From Spiroplasma endosymbiont of 'Nebria riversi' (GTDB lineage: Bacteria; Bacillota_I; Bacilli_A; Mycoplasmatales; Nriv7): DNA of 64,000 bases. The notes under the pieces are model-generated. The model was given only the letters and a program-made list of their open reading frames with translations. It was not told the DNA's origin and made no database searches. Positions within the stretch are counted from its first letter, which is position 1. Each line of letters starts with the position of its first letter. A program made the position numbers and the translations under genes. The stretch spans positions 682,001 through 746,000 of the forward strand of contig NZ_CP065193.1 in assembly GCF_018831625.1 (NCBI RefSeq), written 5' to 3'. This document shows positions 10,691-19,439 of this stretch, piece after piece.

Positions 10691-11140
10691 TAAGACAGTC
10701 GGCAATGATTGTCTTTTTATTTTATGAGGTGTTAAAATTTTGTTCTTTGAAAATTAAATACAAGTGAATTAATAATGTTGGTATGTATTAAAGCACGATA
10801 AATTGTGGGTGGTCGCCATAACCAAAAGAAGTTTACCAGTTGATAGATAACACCCCATTAGCTATAGCAATTTGTTTCATTTTGCAATAAAAAAATGAAT
10901 GGGTGGATTTCCTAAAAATATACACGCTATTAAATTAGTTCCAAGGGTAGGATGCGGATATTAAAGTGTAGAAATTTCTATATAGGGATATTATAAGTTT
11001 AAAATTATTTAAATATTTATCTAATTATTATAAAAAAAAATTTAATAACAAAGCTTGTTAAACACGTAAATCTGCGATATATAAGTGTTTAAAAAACTAA
11101 GTTAATTAACTTAGTTTATCTATAAGAAAGGTAATTTATT
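10691..11140. other. Plectrovirus intergenic region
   Basis: 450 bp without a gene. The short stem GACAGTC-G-CAATGATTGTC followed by a T run at 10684-10715 may terminate leftward or rightward transcription. A longer inverted repeat (CACCCCATT near 10853 with AATGGGTG near 10898) could form the type of hairpin found at single-stranded phage origins; this is inference. The first about 130 bp are repeated at 21072-21196. RBS AAGAAAGG precedes the first gene. Confidence 0.5.
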
Positions 11141-11467
11141 ATGAAAAACATTGAAAACATTTTCTTAAATACTAACAAATATCTCTTAAAAGAAACACAA
11201 AATGCAATTTTAATTAAAGCACCAAAAATTCCGTGATTTTATAAACAAATCGGTATTTGGTTTCCAAAACGATTTGTTTATAAAGGAAAATATGAAAATT
11301 CCATTTGCATCGGAATAATCAAAAATAATGAACACCAAGTAATCTCAATTAATAAACAAGAGCAAGAAACCAAGTTAATTAAAGGACAAGAATTATTAAG
11401 TTTCTTCATTGCCGAAAAAGAAAACAACAAAAAAGATACAAATTATAATTATTTTAAAGGAGTTTAA
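11141..11467 (+). CDS. Plectrovirus protein, 108 aa, unknown function
   Basis: Begins MKNIENIFLNTNKYLLKETQ; contains KIPWFYKQIGIWFPKRF with TGA=Trp; no signal peptide or membrane segment. Good RBS (AAGAAAGGTAATTTATT). First gene of the phage cluster; ends 2 nt before the next ATG. Its position and its soluble, basic character might fit a DNA-binding or replication accessory role; that is a guess. Confidence 0.75.
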
Positions 11468-11469
11468 AA

Positions 11470-11691
11470 ATGAATATTGCGATTGGATTAATATTTATTA
11501 TTATCAGCATCATGCTATTGGCATATTTTGCTTATAAAATTTATGCCAAAATAAAAATGCGAATTAAATATAAAAATGCCATTAAAAATAATACTGGTAA
11601 TTTCACAAAAGACGAAAAAGTATTTATTGCTCGCTTTAAAGAATGAGTTAAAGCTCCTAATTCAAAAGAAAATAACGCGGATAAAAAATAA
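11470..11691 (+). CDS. Plectrovirus small membrane protein, 73 aa
   Basis: One N-terminal transmembrane helix (IAIGLIFIIISIMLLAYFAY) and a basic cytosolic tail ending KENNADKK. RBS AAGGAG lies inside the preceding gene. Its stop overlaps the next start (TAATG), which indicates translational coupling. Could be a minor virion or assembly protein. Confidence 0.75.
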
Positions 11692-11852
11692 TGTCTTGAG
11701 AAATTATTATGGAATTTTTAGAGCTGTTCGTTCCTATTGAAAAAATGCCTGCACAAGTTGTGTTTATTGCCGGATTAATTATTATCATTACTTTTCTTTT
11801 CGCATTAATTTCTATTATTTATTTACTAATAAAAATTATTTTTGTTATATAA
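11691..11852 (+). CDS. Plectrovirus small membrane protein, 53 aa
   Basis: Begins MSWEIIMEFLELFVPIEKMP, then a single hydrophobic span to the C-terminus. Its ATG overlaps the stop of the gene before, and only 3 nt separate it from the next. The size and C-terminal helix resemble filamentous-phage minor coat proteins; assignment not possible. Confidence 0.65.
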
Positions 11853-11855
11853 AAA

Positions 11856-12086
11856 ATGAAAATAAAATTAAAAGAATTTGATTGAGAACAAATTAAACAA
11901 ACTTTCTGAGATTTATTTATTCAAATTACAACTATTCCGGATCATATTGCTGGTGGCAAAGAAATTGATTTAACCCAAGAAACACTTTGACTTTTAATAG
12001 CAAACATTGCTTTTTGATTCTTAACAGCGATTATGGTGTGATTTATTCTAATGCTACTTTGAAAAACCATATCAGTATTTAGATAG
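11856..12086 (+). CDS. Plectrovirus small membrane protein, 76 aa
   Basis: Rich in TGA-encoded Trp. The N-terminal half is polar (KEFDWEQIKQTFWDLF) and the C-terminal half is one long hydrophobic segment (LLIANIAFWFLTAIMVWFIL). Part of the overlapping or abutting run of small genes upstream of the coat gene. Confidence 0.7.
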
Positions 12087-12097
12087 AGACAAAAGCA

Positions 12098-12232
12098 ATG
12101 TCAAGAAGTTACGTTGTGATGCATTCCCAAAGAAATTCAAAATTAATTAGGAAAAAATATAATCGTGTTAAGGTTAATCGTGGTTTTAACAAATTTAAGA
12201 AAAACTTTGAATATAAATGATGAATGTTTTAA
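12098..12232 (+). CDS. Plectrovirus small basic protein, 44 aa
   Basis: MSRSYVVMHSQRNSKLIRKK and then more Arg/Lys-rich sequence ending KWWMF; no membrane segment. Strong positive charge suggests nucleic-acid contact, for example packaging or single-strand binding (inference). It lies immediately upstream of the coat-like gene, whose RBS GAAAGGGGGTG overlaps its 3' flank. Confidence 0.6.
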
Positions 12233-12251
12233 AAAGAAAGGGGGTGATTAT

Positions 12252-12494
12252 ATGATTGGAACTTTCTTAACAGAAGCACCAGCAGTAACAAAGATAACAG
12301 CTAGTGACGCGATGACTAAATTATGAAATGCGATTATAACAGCGTTTACTAAAATGTGAGAAATTATTGCCGTTAATATGCCGCAAGTCGGTAACTTCTT
12401 TGCTGGCTACTGAATCTTCATTTTTCCATTTATTTTGGCAATATTCTTTATTTGCTTTAAAATGTTTGAAAAATTACTTGGAGCAGTGCGCTAA
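12252..12494 (+). CDS. Probable plectrovirus major coat protein
   Basis: 80 aa: a short amphipathic N-terminus (FLTEAPAVTKITASDAMTKLW) and a hydrophobic span FFAGYWIFIFPFILAIFFIC, then a basic end (KMFEKLLGAVR). This is the acidic-hydrophobic-basic plan of filamentous-phage pVIII. It has the strongest RBS of the cluster (AAAGGGGGTGATTAT) and is followed by a stem-loop terminator, both expected for the most abundant virion protein. No cleavable leader is obvious. Confidence 0.7.
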
Positions 12495-12503
12495 CAAAAA
12501 ATA

Positions 12504-12590
12504 AAGTGAGGTGCAAGATGAAATTTTGCAAATGAATAGTAGAAAAAAATAACCATTTTATTGAATTGAATCGCACCTCATTTTTAATTT
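12504..12590 (+). terminator. Stem-loop terminator after the coat gene
   Basis: TGAGGTGC at 12507-12514 pairs with GCACCTCA at 12573-12580, followed by TTTTT. The loop of about 58 nt is long for an intrinsic terminator, so it may fold into two parts. Confidence 0.5.
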
Positions 12591-12643
12591 TATGACACTG
12601 AGGAGAAATTTGATATGTTTACAACGGTTATTTTAAAAACATT

Positions 12644-13501
12644 ATGAGTTATTTATTTTTAGTGGGTTGTATTTTAATTTTCCTTTTAAAAATCGGTAAT
12701 TTAACACAAATTAACAAAGTTATTAATTTCTTAAAAAATTCACCGTTAAATATTGTGATTGGTTCATTAGGAAATGGAAAAACTGCCTTTCTAGTATACG
12801 CAGCAAAATTACTAAAAAAGAAGAAATATCATATCGCATCAACTTTCCCATTACTAGAAACCCAAAAATTAAGTTTAGGGCATACGGGATTATTAGACTT
12901 TGATTACCCGGTATTGCCGGACAAAACCTTACTTTTGTGAGATGAAACCAATTTATTTTTAGAAGGAACTGATTGAGAAAAAAATAATACCAAAAACGAA
13001 GAAACCGGTATTCAAGAATATTTCGCTCTAGCACGACATTTTGGTCATATTGTGTTAGCTAGTGGCCAAAGAGATAAACATATTTGAGTTAAAGTTCGTG
13101 ATATTGCCAATAATGTGATTGTAGGGATTCGTAAAAAACCCGTTAATATTTTTCGTCCCTACTTAAAAGTCATCTATGGCACATTTACGAGCATTGAAGA
13201 ATATGAACGCTGACGAAACACCTTAATTGATGCTAAAAATAGTAAAAAAGGGCGTCGCATTAAATATCGTGATATTCCGGAATTTGATATTTATTTTTTT
13301 AAACTAAAAATCCCTCTACCAATATTAAACACTTACAATTCTTTTTACCTAGCATTTTTAAGAGATTACTTAAATTCAAAAGTAAATCCTGACTATGAAT
13401 ATAAATACTATGCTGACACAGCAATTGATTTAGAAGACTTGGAATACTTAAAAATGGATAAATTTAGCAAATTTTTAAGAAAAATGAAAGAAAAGGAATA
13501 A
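12644..13501 (+). CDS. Zot-like plectrovirus assembly ATPase (filamentous-phage pI homologue)
   Basis: 285 aa. An N-terminal hydrophobic segment (SYLFLVGCILIFLLKIG) is followed by Walker A GSLGNGKT near residue 45 and a Walker B-like hydrophobic stretch ending LLLWDET. HFGHIVLASGQRDKHIWVKVRDIA is typical of Zot/pI proteins, which extrude filamentous virions through the membrane. The start is doubtful. An ATG at 12615 with a strong RBS (AGGAG at 12601-12605) opens a 15-codon frame, MFTTVILKTLWVIYF, that would join this frame with one extra T in the T run near 12658. An upstream in-frame ATG at 12518 also exists. So the native gene may start at 12615 and be frameshifted here. Confidence 0.85.
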
Positions 13502-13507
13502 TAAAAA

Positions 13508-13792
13508 ATGGAAAATCTCGCAAAAATGGCCGACTTTCTGGCTCAAATGCTTTATAAAGTTTTTGATTTAATTTGAAGTCTTGAAGTACCAGGAACGAAT
13601 ATTCAATTAATATCTCCTCTATTCTTAACGCTGACTGTAGAATTTCTTATGGCAATTATTCTTGGATTTGGTAGTCAGCAAGTTAATTTAGAAAAACAGC
13701 GACAATATGCGGTTAAAAATAAAGGTTGTTTAAGTGCGTGAGGAAAAGCTAAAAAACAAATAAAACCAATAAAAACAAAGCAAGGTAACTAA
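13508..13792 (+). CDS. Plectrovirus membrane protein, 94 aa
   Basis: MENLAKMADFLAQMLYKVFD, then a hydrophobic span (LISPLFLTLTVEFLMAIILG) and a strongly basic C-terminus (KNKGCLSAWGKAKKQIKPIK). It lies 6 nt after the Zot gene and 2 nt before the next ATG. By position it could be a minor capsid or a pI partner such as pXI; no homology recognised. Confidence 0.7.
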
Positions 13793-13794
13793 CA

Positions 13795-14043
13795 ATGTTT
13801 AAACTAATTATTATTTTTATCTTAATAACTGTTCTTGGGCTTTTAGCTGGTAGTCATTTTGAAACTTTAACAAACTATATTAGCGAAAGCCTTGCGAATT
13901 TCCAAAATTTTATTACTAGCAATTTAACAATTCTAGAACTATTTAAACCAATGGCCCGGACATTTTCGCAACACCCAATTTTTAGCATTCTGGGTGTCAC
14001 TTGTGTACTGATTGCCTTATTTATCGTGATTAAAGGACGATAA
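13795..14043 (+). CDS. Plectrovirus membrane protein, 82 aa
   Basis: Two hydrophobic segments: the N-terminal LIIIFILITVLGLLAG, probably a signal anchor, and the C-terminal FSILGVTCVLIALFIVI before a short basic end. The spacing suggests a periplasm-type loop between the two. RBS AAGG lies in the preceding gene. Probable minor virion protein. Confidence 0.7.
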   Translation: MFKLIIIFILITVLGLLAGSHFETLTNYISESLANFQNFITSNLTILELFKPMARTFSQHPIFSILGVTCVLIALFIVIKGR

Positions 14044-14065
14044 AAAACATGAAAGTAGAGCTAAA

Positions 14066-14458
14066 ATGAAAAAACTTTTAATAAAATTATTTAAAAAAGA
14101 TAATTCAAAAGAAAAAATGCCATTAAAATTAAAAATTAAAAATTCTTTTAAAAAGCAGTGGTTAAAAATAGTATTAAGTATCATTTTCATCTTTATAAGC
14201 TTATTAATTTGTGCATTAACAGTAATCGATACTAAATGAATAACCGGAACAAGTGACGAATTTAATGATTTTATGAATAAAGAAATGGTTAATTTCTTTG
14301 GCAAGTTCAATAGTGGTATTATGCTGGCGGGAATATTTGTTTTTTGATGAGGCGGAGCAATATATTTTGCAATTAAATTTGAAAAATTAATCCGCTTTAT
14401 TATTCAAAAAATTAAAGCAAAAAGAGCCTTGAAAAATGAAATCAAACAAACTCATTAA
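14066..14458 (+). CDS. Plectrovirus membrane protein, 130 aa
   Basis: A basic N-terminus (KKLLIKLFKKDNSKEK), a transmembrane helix (IVLSIIFIFISLLICALTV), an exposed loop (KWITGTSDEFNDFMNKEM), a second helix (MLAGIFVFWWGGAIYFAI) and a basic end. Its last 23 nt overlap the next gene in another frame. An ATG at 14050 gives only 10 codons, so 14066 is chosen. The next protein has a similar two-helix plan (RFIIQKIKAK versus RFILKKIKAK), so the two look like paralogues. Confidence 0.7.
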
Positions 14459-14708
14459 TTTTTTAAAAAAATATTGATGAATAATACTTAATTACATTAT
14501 ATTCATATCTTTAAGTATAGTTTTATTATTACATACAGATATTGAAAATTTGCAACAATTTATTAAAAATTTTGGAGCAATTGGTAAGTTAATGATTATA
14601 GGTTATTCATTAGTAGGAGTAACCATAACAGAAATAGTAAACTGCTTAATTCGTTTTATATTAAAAAAGATTAAAGCTAAAAGAATAATGAAAAATAAAA
14701 TATTTTAA
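14436..14708 (+). CDS. Plectrovirus membrane protein, 90 aa, paralogue of the preceding gene
   Basis: Two transmembrane helices (ILNYIIFISLSIVLLL and LMIIGYSLVGVTITEIV) and a basic C-terminus IRFILKKIKAKRIMKNKIF that mirrors the end of the preceding protein. The 23-nt overlap suggests coupled translation. Followed by AAAAAGGAGTGA, the RBS for the adsorption protein gene. Confidence 0.68.
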
Positions 14709-14723
14709 AAAGGAGTGATAAAA

Positions 14724-16606
14724 ATGTTTATGAAAATATTTACCGTGTTAATTATTAGTTTCAATAACATTTTTACCATTCCACAAAACATTAATAATGA
14801 CAAATCAACAGCACAATTACTAATTAGAAGTAAAAAGCAAAATAATTAATCATACGACTTAAACTTAAAAAAATCAAAATTAACACTTAAATCATCAAAA
14901 GATGATAACGGCAAGTGAAATCAAAAATGAGAAATAAAAGTTAATGTAGAAAATGAATTTATGCCCAAAAACTTGCCTCCGCGAATGAAGCTTAATGATT
15001 GAGAATTTTATGTTGATAAAAATGACAAGATTACAATACCGATATTAAAATCATTAGAATATGATTTAAATTGAGAAAAAAACAGTGAACCAAGATATTG
15101 AGAAAATAAAGATTTTTTATCATATCAAAATAAAAAATTAAAAAACATAAAAATGAAAGTACAAGAATGAGATAAAAATGAAAGATATGCCAAATGAAAA
15201 ATATTAGAATTTAACGCACAATCAGAAATTAAATCCTCGACTGATATTGATTTACCAGAAAAAACCACCAAATTTGATGGCAACCATAACTATAACGATG
15301 TTGTTGATAATCTTGATTACTTAATGATTCACCGTGGTGATTTTGATAAATTTAATTACTCGTATCTCTATTGAACGCCCGTATTTAATTTCATTGACAC
15401 CCTAGAAAAAGGTTATTACAAAGAATTTACGATTAAAAATCACGGCCTTAAAGACGAGAGCTACTTTTATCATAAAACTTCTAGTGATAAAAATGTAGTA
15501 AATGAGAATGTTTTGAAAATTAAGGCATTTAACAAAACTCTAATTGCTGGAAATAAGTATTTACAATTGATACACGGTGAAAATGAAATCTGAAAATATG
15601 GCACTACGAATTCTAACGATTATTACCTAATTAAATATCTTTTTGGTACCTTAAATTACCTCAATGTTAGATTTAGTTTTCTACGCTATGACCCCGATTT
15701 AAAAAATGATATTTACCTATATTTTAAAAACAACATTCCTAATATTAACAATAGCGATTACAAAAATTTTTTTAACGAAATCTATGAAATTCTTGGCAAT
15801 TTCTTTGCTAGTTTATTTTATGCGACTTTTGATATAGACGAAAAAACTCATACCGAAATTGATTTTAAGGGTGTAGAAAACTATAAGAAGGATTACTTTA
15901 TTCAAATCGGTTTCTTTTATCTTTCATTAATTACCTTTTATCCCAAAAAATACTTAGTAAATATTATAGGAAACTCAGAATTATTACTAAGAAGTTATTT
16001 CTTTACTTTTGACAAAAAAATGCAACAAGATAATTACAATGCTATTAACAACACCAATAGCATTTATCAAATTGATTTTAATGTCCTTAAATCTTATGAT
16101 AATAAACTCATTGCATTGCCTTGCCAACCAACAAAACCGCTAACAGTATTAATTATCTAAATACCGATATTGATATTCGTTATGGTATTAACATTTTTAC
16201 CTTAACTTTTCCACTTTATCACAAAGGGAACGTCTTTAACTACAATTTTAAAATTTATGACTTTAATGTATTAAATTCAACAGCCTTTATCCCTGATGGC
16301 TCAAATAACAGTGAATGAGACGATTTAATTCCACCAGCAAATTGCAAATATTCTGGACGATGAATACCAACCTTTAATGATATTGGTTGTGCCATTCAAA
16401 ATGCTGGTATCAAAATGATAAACTGAATACTCACAGCTTCACAAATCATCACGATTTTGCGACCGTTAGCAATTATTGCAAAAGCAACAGTTAACTTTTC
16501 AACCGCCATTTTTCCAGTTTTTAAAACGGTGCCAGCTTTTTACTATACCTTTCAATTTTTAATCGGTTTTGCCATTTTTCTAATGATATTAAGAATTTTT
16601 GTATAA
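14724..16606 (+). pseudogene. Plectrovirus adsorption protein (pIII-like), broken
   Basis: This is the largest phage gene. A signal-like start (MFMKIFTVLIISFNNIFTIP) meets TAA at about 14847, 41 codons in. The same frame then runs about 420 codons from SYDLNLKKSKLTLKSS to IALPCQPT. A single-base frameshift near 16119 shifts into NKTANSINYLNTDIDIRYG. It ends with a cluster of hydrophobic segments and the final anchor FYYTFQFLIGFAIFLMILRIFV. An N-terminal export signal plus C-terminal membrane anchor in a large protein fits receptor-binding pIII. Two lesions make this copy inactive. Bases 14850-15214 are duplicated at 16762-17126. Confidence 0.8.
14850..15214 (+). repeat. Direct repeat, unit 1 (adsorption protein N-terminal domain)
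   Basis: 365 bp matching 16762-17126 in length and, as far as I can compare, differing at only a few bases (for example GATAACGGC versus GACAACAGC). Confidence 0.85.
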
Positions 16607-16608
16607 TT

Positions 16609-16630
16609 ATATATATATATATATATATAT
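16609..16630. repeat. (AT)11 dinucleotide tract
   Basis: A pure AT run directly after the adsorption-gene stop. A shorter, interrupted version stands at the equivalent place in the remnant at about 21320. It may vary in length by slippage and could modulate the promoter of the lipoprotein gene at 16660. Confidence 0.8.
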
Positions 16631-16659
16631 TGAAAAAACAAAATGAAGGAGTTAAATTT

Positions 16660-17148
16660 ATGAAAATTTTAAATATAATAGCTCTTTTGGGGCCGACAAC
16701 ATTGCCAATAGCTGGGTGTTCTAAAAAAGAAAATAAACCAATATTACAAATTAAGAATGAGTCATACGACTTAAACTTAAAAAAATCAAAATTAACACTT
16801 AAATCATCAAAAGATGACAACAGCAAGTGAAATCAAAAATGAGAAATAAAAGTTAATGTAGAAAATGAATTTATGCCCAAAAACTTGCCTCCGCGAATGA
16901 AACTTAATGATTGAGAATTTTATGTTGATAAAAATGACAAGATTACAATACCGATATTAAAATCATTAGAATATGATTTAAATTGAGAAAAAAACAGTGA
17001 ACCAAGATATTGAGAAAATAAAGATTTTTTATCATATCAAAATAAAAAATTAAAAAACATAAAAATGAAAGTACAAGAATGAGATAAAAATGAAAGATAT
17101 GCCAAATGAAAAATATTAGAATTTAAAACTGAATTTAAAAATAATTAA
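16660..17148 (+). CDS. Lipoprotein carrying the N-terminal domain of the phage adsorption protein
   Basis: 162 aa with six or more TGA-Trp codons. A lipoprotein signal (MKILNIIALLGPTTLPIAGC, lipobox IAGC) replaces the phage signal. From NESYDLNLKKSKL onward it is nearly identical to the start of the adsorption protein for about 120 residues, then ends FKTEFKNN. RBS AAGGAG lies 8 nt upstream. The frame is fully open although the parent gene 2 kb upstream is broken, which suggests selection or recent origin. A surface-anchored copy of a receptor-binding domain could block phage receptors (inference). Alternatively it is simply a truncated phage gene. Confidence 0.75.
16762..17126 (+). repeat. 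Direct repeat, unit 2
   Basis: 365-bp partner of 14850-15214, lying inside the lipoprotein gene. Confidence 0.85.
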
Positions 17149-17366
17149 AATAATTAAACTGTTAAAATTTCTACCCCAAAATGTAGCTTTATATGACGAT
17201 ATTGCTCTTAAACAATTTTTTAATTTTTTCTATTTTGACAAAATAAAAACCAGTAATTTTAATTAATGGTTTGAATATTTTTTATTTTTACAAGAAATTT
17301 AAACTTGTTGAGCTTGTTTTAATTAAAGTTATTGTTCTAAATAGCTAATATCGTTTTTATAAAACC
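17149..17366. other. Intergenic segment resembling the traG 3' flank
   Basis: The stretch at about 17214-17290 (TTTTGACAAAATAAAAACCAG, then ATGGTTTGAATATTTTT) matches the flank at 32080-32150 between traG and the second propeller gene. The hairpin there is degenerate here. It probably acted as a terminator for the propeller gene. Confidence 0.5.
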
Positions 17367-19250
17367 TTATACTATAGTAGTAACTGTATTTGTTCTTACT
17401 AGCCCTTCTCTTTCTGACGAGAAAAATGCTTCACCGTTAAATGTTATTTTATCATTGTTTTTATCTATAGTAATTTCATTGGGTAATAAACTATATTTTT
17501 TAAAAATTTGCATTACTTCTGTAATTGATAATGTAACTATTTGTTCTTTATTGTTATCATCAATTATTTCGGCAGTAATATTTCCTGTAATTTTTTGTTT
17601 TAAATTTAATATAATTTTAGATGTAATTATTCTTACTGGATAAGTAATTTTTAATTTTTCATTGGGATTAAGTTTAAATTTATCAGTGGGTTCCTTAAAA
17701 ATACTTAAAATCATTTCTTGTTCTTGTTTATTTGTGTTTGATAAATCAAATTCATTTGATAATACATTAATGATTTCAGAATTTTTATTATTTATATTTA
17801 TAAAATCTGTTAATTTCATTTCATCATCAGCATTTATGTTTCAACCATTTAATTTATTTTCTTGCTTTTTTTTAGTTAATCCTGTTGTAATTTGAAATAC
17901 TAATTTTGATTTCGAATTATATTCACAAGCAGGTACATTAAATGATCTTGTATTTGAAGTTTTATTGATAATTTCTCTATCAGAACATACATTTTTAGGA
18001 ACATTAGATCATGAAAATTAATTTTCTTTTTTTGTTATTTCAATATCTGAAAAATTTAAATTATTAATATCAATATAATTTATTTCCTTAAATTTTAAAT
18101 TAGGGTTTTCATCACGAAATTTAAAAAATGATGCTTTTTTAATTAATTCATTTAAATCAATAGTACTAATTTCATCTTTATTTTTAATTTTATAATTAAC
18201 AATAACTTCTCCAAAATATTTATTATTACTATTATTTTTTTTTATTATCGATGAATTATTTGTTTTGTTAACTGTTTCTAATGGTGAAATATCTAAATCA
18301 GGATTTAAATAATTTAATTCATTTAAAATTGTATTATCAGAATTATTATTAATTTGTCCTAAATTATAGTAATTACTATATTCATAAATATTACCATCTC
18401 CTGAACCAAAATATAATTTATTGTTGAAAACTATCCCAGAAGATTTAATTTCTCCATTTGTTGTAATGACAACTTTTTGTTGGCCTGTTGTTGGATTATA
18501 TTCATATACTTTATGATCTATTGAACCAAAATATAATTTATTGTTGAAAACCACACCAGAAGATCGAATTCCTTCTTCTGTTTTTATGACAGTTTTTTGT
18601 TGGCCTGTTGCCGGATCATACTCATAAACATTATGATCAAATGAACCAAAATACAATTTATTATTTAAAATAATTCCACTAGCAAAAATCGCTCCCTTTG
18701 TTGTAATGATAACCATTTGTTGTCCTGTAGCAGGATCATACTCATAAACATTTTTATCTCATGAACCAAAATATAATTTATTGTTGAAAACCACGCCCGA
18801 AGAATGAACTCAGTTATTTTTATTTGCTTTAATAATAATTTTTTGTTGTCCTGTAGCAGGATCATACTCATAAACATTTTTATCTCATGAACCAAAATAT
18901 AATTTATTGTTGAAAACCACGCCAGAAGATTGAACTACAGAATTTGCTTTAATAACCATTTGTTGTCCTGTAGCAGGATCATACTCATAAACATTTTTAT
19001 CTCATGAACCAAAATATAATTTATTGTTGAAAACCACGCCCGAAGAAAAAACATGTCCTCCTGTTTTAATAACAATTTTTGTTCTATTTATTTTATTATT
19101 TTCATTATTACTTCGTTTTTGTCTTTTATAATTTATGTTTTCTAATTTAGTTTATTGTTCTTGTTTTTCATAAGGACTATTGGCAACGACCCCCGCTATT
19201 CCGCCGCTTGCCATTGTTATTGTACTTAATAAACTAAGTAATTTTTTCAT
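17367..19250 (-). pseudogene. Beta-propeller repeat surface protein, copy 1 (6 repeats, two in-frame stops)
   Basis: One continuous frame of 628 codons from MKKLLSLLSTITMASGGIAG (signal peptide) to the C-terminus ending NTVTTIV, but with TAA at about 19155 (after KQEQ) and at about 18016 (after ITKKEN). Six 40-residue units of the form SSGVVFNNKLYFGSxDxNVYEYDPATGQQK lie between about residues 60 and 300. They look like PQQ/WD-type propeller blades. Two conserved C-terminal domains follow (NELNYLNPDLDISPLE and KLTDFININNKNSEI). With only base substitutions and no indels, the inactivation looks recent. Same family as 32149-35475 and 36895-39921. Confidence 0.85.
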
Positions 19251-19439
19251 ATTAATCAAATCCTTTTCATGGATTTTTGTTAATTAATAAATTTTTATAG
19301 TAAAACACCCAACCCTTCCTTGAATTTATAAAGTTTAATTAATACAAATTAATTATAAATTATTAAATAATAATTTCTATTATTTTTTCAGAATATTGAA
19401 TACTAATTCTAGAAAAACATTTATCTTTAAAAAAGAAAA

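Larger units (their letters stand above)
10691..16640 (+). mobile_element. Integrated SpV1-like plectrovirus (partial, adsorption gene broken)
   Basis: A tightly packed plus-strand cluster of small membrane proteins, a coat-like hydrophobic protein, a Zot-type ATPase and a large C-terminally anchored protein follows the filamentous-phage plan of genes VIII, I and III. The leader (10691-10820) and the 3' end (16460-16640) recur fused together at 21072-21357. No replication protein or transposase is recognisable between them, so the copy is probably defective. SpV1 DNA is known to integrate in S. citri chromosomes. Confidence 0.85.

Noticed and set aside
12723..13034. Long minus-strand frame opposite the Zot gene
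   Set aside because: Shadow of the Zot coding sequence; no RBS, and the Zot frame has recognisable motifs.
14017..14310. Minus-strand frame over the phage membrane protein genes
   Set aside because: Antisense shadow of hydrophobic coding sequence.
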